DNA of 64,000 nucleotides from contig JAJTUP010000027.1 in the NCBI GenBank assembly GCA_021399435.1, positions 124,001 to 188,000 of the forward strand, read 5' to 3'. Below, piece after piece: positions 35,833 to 45,621 of this stretch (position 1 is its first letter; the number at the start of each line of letters is the position of its first letter). This DNA comes from Diaporthe sp. PMI_573 (taxonomy: Eukaryota > Ascomycota > Sordariomycetes > Diaporthales > Diaporthaceae). A model generated the notes under the pieces. The model did not search any database, was not told the DNA's origin, and worked only from the letters and a program-made list of their open reading frames with translations. The translations under genes and the position numbers were made by a program.

Positions 35833-36693
35833 ATGAGGGCCACACCTCGTCTGTCAAAGGGCTTCCTCGGCCGCAGTGTCGACGAACTCAAGAGGTTCAC
35901 GAGCATTGGTATGGGCCCTGCGTACCCTGCGTACCCTGAAATGCTTCAAAATTCTAACAATCGTTCCCTCCAAGCACTCAATCTTGAGGCTGTCAAGGGC
36001 CCAGCCGGTCCTCTCGAGTTGCAATCCTTCCGCGCACACGAGTCCATGCAAGCATGCAAGCTCATGTCAGATGCAGACATTGGGGGCTTCTCGAAAGCAC
36101 AGCTTGAATGGATACCGCCACGATCAGTTTCGGGTCCTTTGGCACAAGGGGATAATTCCAACGGACACGCCAGATTTCACGGTTCCATATCAACCCAACT
36201 ACCAAAGGACGTTCCCAACGTGGAGAGATCCGGATATGCCGCCTGGCGGACGCTGGACAGGCCGCGAACACTCTTCGGCAAGAGCCTATGGGACATCGAC
36301 CCATACGCATACCTCGCGCTGAGGATCAAATCTGATGGGCGGAGTTACCTGGTCAACCTGCAGACCGAGTCCATCGTGCCAACAGATATACACCAGCATC
36401 GTCTGTTCAGCAGGCGGCCTGGGCAGTGGGAGACCGTGCTGATCAAGTGGAATGACTTTGTCAGGACGAATCACGGCTACGTTGTTGAGCCACAGACCGA
36501 GATGCTGCGGCAGAAGGTCCGGACCATCGGGATCGGGCTTACAGACAGGATACCAGGGCCCTTTGATCTGTCCATCGAGCGGATATGGGCTACCAACGAC
36601 CCGAACGAGGCCGCCAATGCTGAGAACGGTTCTCCGAATAAGGGTGGGTTGAAGAACAAGCAAGGCAAAAATGTCAGCTGGGTTACAGGCTGA
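35833..36693 (+). CDS. cia30: Complex I intermediate-associated protein 30 (CIA30/NDUFAF1 family)
   Basis: CIA30 is a mitochondrial chaperone for assembly of the membrane arm of NADH:ubiquinone oxidoreductase. Two exons, 35833-35908 and 35975-36693, give 264 aa. The 66-bp intron (GTATGG donor, TTCTAAC branch, AAG acceptor) is in frame, so an intronless 286-aa reading is also open, but the spliced junction RFTSIALNLEA fits the family better. Conserved blocks include KLMSDADIGGFSKA, RFHGSISTQLP, TLFGKSLWDIDPYAYLALR, NLQTESIVPTDIHQHRLF, WETVLIKWNDFVRTNHG and IGIGLTDRIPGPFDL, the galactose-binding-like CIA30 fold. No canonical signal peptide is apparent. Confidence 0.9.
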   Translation: MRATPRLSKGFLGRSVDELKRFTSIGMGPAYPAYPEMLQNSNNRSLQALNLEAVKGPAGPLELQSFRAHESMQACKLMSDADIGGFSKAQLEWIPPRSVSGPLAQGDNSNGHARFHGSISTQLPKDVPNVERSGYAAWRTLDRPRTLFGKSLWDIDPYAYLALRIKSDGRSYLVNLQTESIVPTDIHQHRLFSRRPGQWETVLIKWNDFVRTNHGYVVEPQTEMLRQKVRTIGIGLTDRIPGPFDLSIERIWATNDPNEAANAENGSPNKGGLKNKQGKNVSWVTG

Positions 36694-37410
36694 GCTCGAG
36701 GCTACGCAACAACCATGAGCCCAAAGGGGTCCCGCCTGCGGGAATAATAACCCGGGCACCCCGAAAGAAACAAGGCGCCCACAAAACGAGACTACCCAAG
36801 AATGCATGTCTAGAGGTATAAGGTCAGGGTGATGACAGTCTGACACACAATTACGAAGCGCCGTTGTGCCAGGCGCGATAGCCACCTCGGGGGCGAAAAC
36901 CGGGTCCAAGGCGAGTCTCGGCACGAAGTATGAACGGTTATCCGGTCCGCATTCAAAGGCTTTGACGGGCGAGATGCACGCCCAAAACTGGTGAATGCTG
37001 AGGCGGAATGCTTCTACTCGCAAATATCCAGTGTAGTAAATCACCACCACATTGACGAGATCCGCCTTGCATCCGCGGCACTTGACTGTGCTTTTGCTTT
37101 TTCCTATGTAGTGCTAGCCATGGGTCGTCGAGAAGTTAGCTACAAGCCAATCAGCAATTCGCATCCTCGAGCTTTGCTCCATAGCGCGAGATTAGCCCCC
37201 CCCCTACACACACACTACGCCGGCCAAATTTTCATCGTGTAATAAATAGTCCTCCACACAATGGTCATGAATACATAGCACGCGTGGTCACCATATTCGT
37301 ACTTCAACTGAGAAGAACGTTGTCCCTCCCTGTCTCTTCCTGACACTCTTTCCCGCTGTGTTTCGACCGTGAGAGACCAAGAGCGTCTGATCAATCAACT
37401 GACACGAACC
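36694..37410. other. Intergenic, CIA30 to symporter
   Basis: About 720 bp. The antisense frame 36286-37050 overlaps the CIA30 coding sequence and lacks a domain, so it is a shadow. No other feature seen. Confidence 0.5.
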
Positions 37411-39819
37411 ATGGGTCAGCCGTCCTTCCAGGCGTCCAACGCGATAGTCTACCTGACTTATGGTGCATTTCTGTGAGTTACGGCTCTGAGGTGGAGACTG
37501 CGCTACTGCTTCAAAAGCCCGGAGCGGAAGTGAGCTGACCTCATTCAACAGTATTCTGGGAACAGCCCTGGCATGGAGATTCCGCAAGGACTCCAAGGGC
37601 GAGTTCCTTTCTGGCAACAGAACTCGGACTGGTCAGGAAAACAACCCCCCCCCCTTTGGAGCGGATCTGGGGTTGAAAGGGACGATACCTATCGGACACA
37701 GGGCCTTGTCACCCCGACGCCAGATTTGCCGCCCATGACCGTGGTGCTCCCACTTTGTCAACATCGCTAACCTCCTGGCAGCACTTCCGATCGCTCTGAA
37801 CTTCATCGCCTCTGGTCAGTGAGATAATGCGAGAAATCGCTTACCATCCTGGAATCAGAGCGGTAGCAGACAAAAAGCATTACCTTGAGCACGAGAAGCC
37901 CAAGGGCGACGTCCTCTCTCCAAATGGCCGCCACCACGAGGTGGCGCATGGCCTTCAGGCTGGGGCCGTGCGAGTATACTTGTGAGACTGGCAATAGGTT
38001 CGTATCCAACATTTACAACAGTTGTCTCTGCCCTCAAAGAAGTCTCGGGAGACTGCTGTCCACGGGTTCCTTCTGGGAGACCAAGGATCGGTCTATTCGA
38101 GGCTTCTTCTGAAAAGGGCAGAGATTGCGGCTCACTACGGGCGCGGATTTGAAGCGAGTGTAAGCCTCATGGTCCAACCTCTCACTCACCAACTGAGGAG
38201 AGGAGATCGCGAGGGCCTCGTGGATATGAAGCTGAGATTGTACCGTAATTACTCGATCAAGTTAATGCTTGCGTGGGAAACGTGCTGCCGCTCCGGTTTA
38301 AAAACCTGCCCCTTTCCTGTCCCCCTCAACCCCCTATTACCCTACTAACCGACCTAGGTCTCGGATCTGGCATCCTGTTCTCCTATCCGGAGCTCGCCAC
38401 CATCGCCGGTGTGCAAGGCGTGATCACCTATGCCCTGATGTCCGCCCTGCCCTTGCTGATCTTCGCGGCTCTTGGACCCATCATCCGCCGGAAGTGTCCT
38501 GAGGGCTTCGTCCTCACGGAATGGACACGCCAGCGATATGGCGTTATAACGGCCCTGTGGTTGAGTTTCCTGACCCTGGTTACCATGTTCTTGTACATGG
38601 TCTCCGAGTTGTCCGCGATCGGCCAGGTCGTCAGTACCTTGACAGGGCTGGACTCGCTCCCTGTCCTCATCGTGCAATGTGTGGTTACCACTATCTACAC
38701 CTGTGAGTTGTCCTGGTGGCAAACACACTTGCGCCGCTTCTGTGACCTGACGTCGTATCTCTCGCAGCTCTCGGCGGCTTCAAAGTCTCCTTCATCACGG
38801 ACAACATCCAAGGCACCATGGTGCTAGGCCTCATCATAATCGCAACCATTACCATCGGCGCGCGGACTGACATCCAGCCGGGTCTCGTCGAACGCTCCGG
38901 TCTCCTGGAGCCAAGCTTGCTCGGCTGGCAGCTCCTGTACATCTTTCCGGTGGCAATCATGACCAACGACTTCTTCCTCTCCAACTTCTGGCTGCGGACC
39001 TTCGCCTCCAAGACCGACAAGGACCTCTGGATCGGCGTCAGCATCGCCGTCGTCTGCGTGCTCATCATTCTGACCCTTGTAGGAATGACGGGCTGCATCG
39101 CCGCCTGGTCCGGCGCCTGGCCTGGCGACCCAGCTCAGGATGGTAGTGTGGCATTCTTTCTCCTGCTGGAGCAGCTTCCCAACTGGGTCATTGGGATCGT
39201 GCTCGTCATGGCCGTGTCGCTCTCTACCGCGTCCTTTGACTCGCTTCAGTCCGCCATGGTCTCGTCCGCCGCCAACGACCTGTTCCGCAACAAGCTGAAC
39301 ATCTGGTTCATCCGCCTGGCCGTCGTCCTGCTCATCATCCCCGTGATCGTCATCGCGCTCAGGGCCATCTCCATCCTACAGATCTACCTCATTACAGATC
39401 TCCTCTCGGCCTCGACAATCCCCGTGCTAATCCTCGGCCTCAACGATAGGATCTACTGGTGGCGCGGCTTCGAGGTCGTCGTCGGCGGCCTTGGCGGCAT
39501 CCTCAGCGTGTTCATCTTCGGCACCATCTACTACGGCGACGCCCTGGCTGGCGCACAGCTGATCCTCCTGGAGCAGGGCCTCTACGGAAACGACTGGGCC
39601 GCGTTCGGCGCCTTCGTTGCTGCCCCTGTCGGCGGGCTGCTTTTTGGCTTCGCAGCCTGCGCGCTGAGGCTCACGTTCCAATTCTTTTGGGCCAAGAAGC
39701 ATGGTACGCGGTTCACTGGGCTAGATCGCCCTGTTGTGGATGATGATTCTGAGACAGAGGTGGTCGTTCACCAAAGTGAGGAGGTTCCCGTGTCCAAGCA
39801 CGCTGGGAAATTCTTCTAG
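37411..39819 (+). CDS. Sodium:solute symporter family transporter, DUR3-like
   Basis: SSS-family plasma-membrane transporter; DUR3 relatives take up urea or polyamines. Five exons join in phase: 37411-37472, 37552-37631, 37782-37814, 38358-38702 and 38768-39819, giving 523 aa. Family features: AIVYLTYGAFL in the first helix, TALPIALNFIASGLGSGILFSYPELATIAGVQGV across two exon joints, ITALWLSFLTLVTMFLYMVSELSAIGQ, GGFKVSFITDNIQGTMV, and STASFDSLQSAMVSS. About 13 membrane segments are evident, the number usual in this family. It is shorter than yeast Dur3 at its C-terminus. Intron 3 is about 543 bp, long for this region. Substrate is not determined by the sequence. Confidence 0.82.
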
Positions 39820-40202
39820 GGGGTTGTCCTCAGCTGTTGAGAAGTGATTTGAGGGGTTTTTTGGTGGCTTTTTTTTGGGGGGGGGGGGGGGTTTCAACAT
39901 CGCGGGTGTGAGTCGTGGAGGTTGTGTGCGCCGGTAGTCGGAAGTAGTCTTGCGAGTAGAGTTACTGGGTGAGTGGGAGGTTTCTTCACCTGGAGCTAAT
40001 AGCACATATGATCTTATTGGGGATGTCTCCATGCCTGAGACATTACAATACCATCTCGTAGCTTCCCAAAATTGAATGATCTGAGTTGACTATCTCGTGA
40101 GAGGGCCGGACGAGGGCAGCACGTCCACGATGACGGCGATCAAGGTCAATGGTATTCCTGGGATGCCATTATGCAGGCATGAGCCATTGTCATATTGTAC
40201 AT
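39820..40202. other. Convergent 3' region with poly-G tract
   Basis: About 380 bp lie between the stop codons of the symporter and the Mba1-like gene. It has T-runs followed by a 15-G run at about 39877-39891. No gene seen. Confidence 0.6.
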
Positions 40203-41250
40203 CTATTTGCGAGCCCCGAGCGCTCTTCGCTCCGTTTCCATCTGCTTCTGGGCCAACAGCTTCTGGGCCTCGTTCATCTCGTTCACCTCTTCCACCATGG
40301 CCTCGTACGTCGTCTCCTTCAGGGTGCCGTAGATCTGCCAGTCGGACTGCGTCATGTTCACGGGGTCGACCTGCCGCCACAGCACGATGTACTCGAGCAG
40401 CTCCATCTCCTTCTGGGAGACCCTCTCGCCCCTCGCGTTTAGCTCGCTCAGGCGCTGCTTGCTCTTGATGCCGACGACGGCCTGGCGGAACGTCAGCTTG
40501 AAGCCGACGTCCGTCTCGGTCCACTTGTTGTCGACGACCCGAGGCCACCACGGCCGGCCCGTCTCGGCGACTCGCTCCCACTCGTAGCTCTTGCCCTTGG
40601 GGCGGCTCTCGACGGCGCTCAGCAGCGACCGGTACAGCTTGGGCACGCAGATCTGCGCCAGCTGCGCCTTCTCCGCCGCGCCGCCCTTGGCGAGACAGTA
40701 CGACATGGACGCGTGCAGGCTGCGCGCCGCGGCGATGATCTCACTGTTCGTAGAGCGGATGCGCCTCTTCTTGTTCCACTTGGGCTTGGTCGCCCACGAG
40801 TTGGTGAGCCGCTGCAGCCTGTCGACGAAGCGCTGCTTCAGTAACTCCCAGTGGTACCGTATGAACTCCTCGGGCGCGCGAGGTCGTTTAGAGAGGGGCA
40901 GGGGCACGATGGTTCCTGCAAGGCTCTATTAGTTTCGTGCATCTGTAGCCAGCCTCGGACCACCGTCCACAGGGTTGCTTACGGGGAGAGAGCATAGCGA
41001 TAGATCCGGTGTCCTGCAGCTTGTCTGCGGAATGCATCCGCTTTATTATGCTTGAGGTTGCTTCTTGGTTCCTCATTTGTCTCTGTGCAGAGGCCATGCC
41101 TTGCCTGTATGATATATCAACCTTGAAGCTTCTGCCTCGGGTCTGCTCGATATTCGCCCGGTGGACTCGCGGGCCGGAGAGGAACGACGGAGCGGCCACC
41201 GGTCGTGACGAGGTCAACAGCCATGGCCGCGTGCGAAATGTGGCTGCCAT
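40203..41250 (-). CDS. Mba1/mL45-like mitochondrial ribosome-associated protein
   Basis: Mba1 and mL45 share a Tim44-like fold and tether the mitoribosome to the inner membrane for co-translational insertion. Two minus-strand exons, 41250-40983 and 40915-40203, give 326 aa. The first 40 residues are Arg/Ser/Ala-rich without acids (MAATFRTRPWLLTSSRP), as in a mitochondrial presequence. Beyond it, SPRTIVPLPLSKRPRAPEEFIRYHW and RSLHASMSYCLAKGG, then RPKGKSYEWERV and LTFRQAVVGIKSKQRL, follow the family pattern. The C-terminus is a Glu/Met/Gln-rich helix, probably coiled coil. It is divergent from EOS1. Assignment is from pattern memory, so Mba1 versus mL45 is open. Confidence 0.7.
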
Positions 41251-42235
41251 GATCGCGGCGGAGTATGTGCAATGACACCCGGGCGGTTGCCAGGTCCAGG
41301 TCGAGGTCGAGTCTCAAGTCGAGGGCCGGAGGACGACGTCTCGCGACGAGCCGGGGTAGATCGCACACCGAGGATGGGCTTTGTGAAGCCGTCGTAGGGT
41401 TTCCAACAATTGGGCGACTAGTCCCGCAGCACGGTCTCCTCTCCTTCCGCCCTCGTGGCTGGCTTCTTCGTAGGTACAATGCGCCTGCTCGGCATATCAC
41501 CGCCCTTCTGCGGGTCACGATGTGACTTCCCTTCAGCAAAATTTTGGCGGATGCTCATGCCTTGCCTGCCTGCCCAGCCAGCCAGCCTATCCGATAAGCC
41601 GGGGTCTAGGGCCTGCTGCGTAGGTACCTTAGGTAGGTGGGTAGCCTGCCGGTAGTCAGGATGCTCTGCCTGGGGGCACGACCGCCCTAGCAAGCCTAGC
41701 CGCTTGTCGAGACACAGGGTCTCGAGGTCAGTGAGGTCAACCTTGGCATGCTTGGAAGTTCGGACCTGGGCTCTGCTCCTGGCGGCAAGTTGAGAACCAA
41801 GACAATCATTCTACCTGTAGAGCACACACAGAGGTCTATGGATTAAGCGGCACATGACCTCAACCAAGAACCCAGCCGGGACGCCGTCTCAAGTACCAGC
41901 TTAACTCGCAGTGCCTCCCAGGGAGATAGAATTGGACGCGCCGGGAATGACTTCAGCACCGGCGTGAAGCTCAGAGTCTCAGTTGAGGTTCCTGTTCCTC
42001 CTCTCCAAGCCGACTGACTACCTGGCTTCTCCCCCCGCTAGCTCACAATCAAGCCTGCCTGGTTGGAACGCCCTGTCATTCTTCCCTACACATACATCTG
42101 CACGCATGCTGTGAGAGGCCCGCCACCTGAGCATTCCAATCCCTGACCCAACCTGAAGGAAGCCAGTCATCTGCCTCAGGGCCTGAGGTGTCATCCCACT
42201 CCCCCCTGCCGACGGGACTGCGGGAGAGCCGGCCG
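41251..42235. other. Divergent promoter region, Mba1-like gene to EOS1
   Basis: About 985 bp between two start codons. Short frames (41418-41693, 41455-41655) oppose each other and show no domain. It contains the motif GTAGGTACCTTAGGTAGGTG near 41620, an AGGTAC-rich stretch of the kind common in Sordariomycete intergenic DNA. Confidence 0.5.
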
Positions 42236-43283
42236 ATGTCAGCCTTAACCAGGGCGCGGACGTGGTCGACGAACAGACACGACCAGGAGCAGGCGGCGCG
42301 ACAGGTCTCCTCCGCCACCACTGCCACGACCACAACCACCAGGCTCAACACCGAGTACGTCGCCGTCGCGAGAGATGGCCGCCTCGTCAAGGACACCACG
42401 TACCCCGACCCCGAACCGATAGCCCACCCGACCTTCCTCCAGCCGCGCGTGGCCGCCGTGCTGGGCGTATCCGAGTCGTGGCACCCCGTGCTGTTCTCCC
42501 TCCGGCTGCTGTCCATCCTGCCGTCCATATACCTCTGCTTCCCCGTCGCCATCCGCTTCCTGCTCAAGCTCCACGCGTTCGCCACCTCCGACGGCGCCGG
42601 CGCCGCGCAGGGGCGGACGCCCGCCGAGGACAGGCTGCTCCTGACCGAGACCATGCTCGCTATCGTCTGGTGCGGGTGCTCAGGGTACCTTTCCTTCTTC
42701 TTCACGGACTGCCTCATGTCCAGGTGGTAAGTCACTAGTGCTTGCCCCCCGATTTCCCTCTAGAGCTGCCTTGTGCCCGTGTACTCACCATTGTTGTCTG
42801 CTTGCTAGGCTCGTGAACTATACACCCTCCGCGACCGCCTTCCGCCTTGTCTCCGTGTCCGCCCTCAACGGGTACCTACAATCATGGACACTTGATCTGA
42901 GTGGCAGCTCGCAGGATCCTTTTCTGCTCTTGCCCGCCTGGATAATTATAACGAGTGTAAGAGGGCGGTGTTTTTATTCAACTCGCTTCCGCCTACTTGC
43001 TCGCCGTGAAGCAGTTCACTGATCTCTTTTGGATTTGCAGACGCTCACGCTCGTATACCACATAACACAACGCAAGATCAACATCCTCAAGGAGACCTCC
43101 ACCTCGATCAGCGTCTTCTCCATGGCGAGCTATATCAGCATGGTCGCCCTCTTGATACAGCAGCACTGGGACCGGGACTGGTTCGATTTGCCATTCGTTG
43201 CGTTGGGATACAGGCTGTTACGTCAGGGAGGAGAGTTGGTGGTCAGCGTGGCCAACTTCGCAAACATCACGCTCGAACCTTGA
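42236..43283 (+). CDS. EOS1: EOS1-family membrane protein (N-glycosylation/oxidative-stress tolerance)
   Basis: Eos1 is an ER membrane protein that affects N-glycosylation and oxidative-stress tolerance in yeast; the molecular role is unclear. Three exons, 42236-42726, 42809-42956 and 43041-43283, join in phase to 293 aa. The frame stays open further upstream, but its first ATG is 42236. After a Ser/Thr/Arg-rich N-terminus come four hydrophobic segments: HPVLFSLRLLSILPSIYLCF, ETMLAIVWCGCSGYLSFFFT, PFLLLPAWIIITSTLTLVYH and VFSMASYISMVALLI. The signature LVNYTPSATAFRLVSVSALN and the YHITQRKINILKETS segment match the family. Donor GTAAGT, acceptors TAG and CAG. Confidence 0.8.
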
Positions 43284-43973
43284 AGAAGATTACGAGCAGT
43301 GATAGCTCTGGATTTCTTATATTCTTCTCGGATCCGGGAATTTCTGTCAAATCTGCTTAAGATACCCCTAGTTCAGTACAATCGAGTCAGCAGGAAGCAT
43401 CGGGCTGGAGTTATACGGTTTGGGCACTGATATAGGTTCGGTGGGAATTTCGAGTCTGTGTAATCACTAGCGCAGGAGCTTTGTACGGTTGCAGCGATAA
43501 TGTTCCCCTTTGTATTCCGCCGGGGCCTTGTGGGTCGGTCAGTCAGTTAGTCAGTCAATCAGTCAGTCAGGGGCAGAACGCCGGCCACCCATCGCGGGCC
43601 GACGACCAACGAACTATTGAGAACATCAATATCACAGGAGAGCGAGGTTGTAGGAATATGAACGATGTGCCATTTCTGCTACTAACGCCAATACTGCGGA
43701 AGTCATAACGAGTGAAGCGCATGGCGACAAAGATATCAACTCCTGGTTCATTCGGTCCCAAAAAAAAATGGACTCCTCCAAGTGTTCGATCGTCCGTGAT
43801 CGGTGGGGTATCATGTCAAGTGTTCCTCTCCCGCGCCCGAGATGTCTCCATATCTGGAGAAGCTGTGGCAAGAGACCTGATGTGCTCCTTTGTTTAGGTA
43901 TCGCCTCCGAATCAAGCCGTTCCCGCGCAGCATTCCTGGTCGAGGATACGTGACAATGACATGATGAGGGCCA
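43284..43973. other. Convergent 3' region, EOS1 to eIF1
   Basis: About 690 bp between two stop codons. It holds a GTCA-type tetranucleotide repeat (43538-43570). Overlapping short frames have no domain. Confidence 0.55.
43538..43570. repeat. GTCA/GTTA tetranucleotide microsatellite
   Basis: About eight units of GTCA with GTTA and ATCA variants. It lies in the 3' region between two convergent genes. Confidence 0.8.
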
Positions 43974-44829
43974 TTAGAAACCGTGGACCTTGATGGTCTT
44001 GGGGTCAAGCTCAAGACCGTCCTTGCTGGTAAGGAACTCCTGGAAATCCTTGCGCTGGTCGCCCTGGAGCTGGATCACCTCGCCCATCTCAGCATCGTTG
44101 ACGATGGTGCCATTGCAGGCTGTGTTGTGGCAAAGTTAGTCACCGGTCTTGGTATGAGTCAAAGTTGGGTTGGGTGGTTGGATTTGTGGGCGGTGGTTGG
44201 CACTCACCAAACTTCTTCTTGACGACTGCGAGAATCTTCTTGCGGCTGAACTTTGCGGGGATGCCCTGAACAGTGGTCAAGGTCTTACGTCCATTTCGCT
44301 CTGTTGGACAAGCTCGTCAGCGGGTGTTCGGCAGGTTGGAGGGGCACGGCAAAAGCAAAAGCGATCTGGAGATGGGTAGCGCCGTGGTTGCACGTGAGCG
44401 CTGTCAACCATGTTTTTGCCCCATCCCTCGCGGGGAGGCGGTCAGGGATGCACGCACGCTGAATCCGAATATGGATATAGTCAGGAGCCTTGGACTGTTC
44501 TCCAGTGTCCTCGTCGGCTTCGGCGAAGGGGTCTGTAAGGGCTGATGTTAGCATGTGATGTTTGCAGGCTTGGCCTGATAACGAGCCTAAACGCGGGGAA
44601 GTGGCTGCTGCATCGAGGGCTTATCCCAAGGCTGTGGGATGTCGACTGTCGACTGTCGACTGTCGACATAGTCGACAAAACAAGGGGACCGTACGTGTGC
44701 GACGCAGGATTGACGCCTGCTGCTCAATCACAGGCATTGCATCGTGGGGACGGGCGTATCTTGTGCAGCGGAGTTGGGTAAAATGTAGCTGGAAAACTGA
44801 CCGTAAGACTTGAGATTTTCGATTGACAT
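43974..44829 (-). CDS. SUI1: Translation initiation factor eIF1 (SUI1)
   Basis: eIF1 binds the 40S subunit near the P site and enforces start-codon selection. Four minus-strand exons join in phase: 44829-44802, 44532-44458, 44300-44208 and 44119-43974, giving 113 aa, close to the family's usual length. Reading: MSIENLKSYDPFAEADEDTG, then YIHIRIQQRNGRKTLTTVQG, then KKILAVVKKKFACNGTIV, then GEVIQLQGDQRKDFQEFL, ending KVHGF. The SUI1 fold covers about residues 28-105. The first exon is only 28 nt. Intron 1 (44801-44533) carries the GTCGAC repeat. The gene is divergent from TRM44. Confidence 0.95.
44641..44676. repeat. GTCGACT tandem repeat in eIF1 intron 1
   Basis: Four GTCGAC palindromes are spaced by single T (with one preceding at 44641), followed by ATA and a fifth GTCGAC. 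It lies wholly in intron 1 of the eIF1 gene. Each unit is self-complementary, so the stretch can form alternative hairpins. Confidence 0.8.
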
Positions 44830-45621
44830 AGGCAGCGACGGGCGGCACAGATGGCGTCTCACTGAAATTGGTGTATTGAGGTGTCGGGGTGAAGCCGAGG
44901 TGCTGTAAATCTGGACTTGACTAGCAGACTGTTGCGGAGAGTGAATGGAGACGGTGGTGGTGGTGATAGGGTGGTTGTTGTGGAAGAGAGATGCTGAGGG
45001 CGGAGGACGGCAAGTGTTTAAGTAGCAGCAACATAGCAGGGAAAGAGTGAATCGAATCGAGAGGGGTCCCCTTCCCGACCCAGTCGCCGCCGCCGCGCGC
45101 CGCTTTGCTTTTGCGCCCCTCGCCCCCTGGCTTTCTGAGTACCACCCACCACCTGCCATCACCAGACCCGGCCTGGGCTGGCCTGGCCACTTGTTACCTG
45201 CCTGCCCGCCAGCTACCTAGGTATGTGCCCAGGTACCTACACCACACGCCCAGAGGTGCACCGCAGTGTCCGCTGTCCACTGTTCTCGTGCATTGCCCCG
45301 CTTATTATTAGATGAGGGCCAGCATGACTGGAAGGCCAGTACGACAGTACCTTCCGAACCTTGGAGGCCCAACCCAATCGTCCGTTAGTCATTATCGTCC
45401 TCGCCGAAGGCCTCACACCCCAGACAAACGTCAGCCTCATTCTGGTCAGTGCCCTGCGCAATACAGCCCACGACCGGGAAGAGTACACCCCGGACGACGC
45501 CACGCAGGTCTTCCCACCCGCTGCTAATATCTCATATGAGGTCACCCTTCACCCGGTTCTCTCACAAGAGGTTATCTTCCCCAGTCTGGCACCTCTGCAG
45601 GCCACTCTGCTCAACGCACAG
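44830..45621. other. Divergent region, eIF1 to TRM44, with an ATG-less open frame
   Basis: About 790 bp. The TRM44 frame is open upstream from 45328 to 45621 without an ATG and after an in-frame TGA at 45325, so it is best read as 5' leader, or as part of an unseen upstream exon. A CCACC/GGTGG-rich stretch and AGGTACCTA motifs occur at about 44950-45240. Confidence 0.5.

Noticed and set aside
36286..37050. 254-codon minus-strand frame
   Set aside because: It is largely antisense to the conserved CIA30 coding sequence and has no domain; a GC-rich shadow.
45361..45621. Upstream extension of TRM44 as part of the protein
   Set aside because: There is no ATG in the frame, and an in-frame TGA lies at 45325; MPFAPDD at 45622 fits the family start better.
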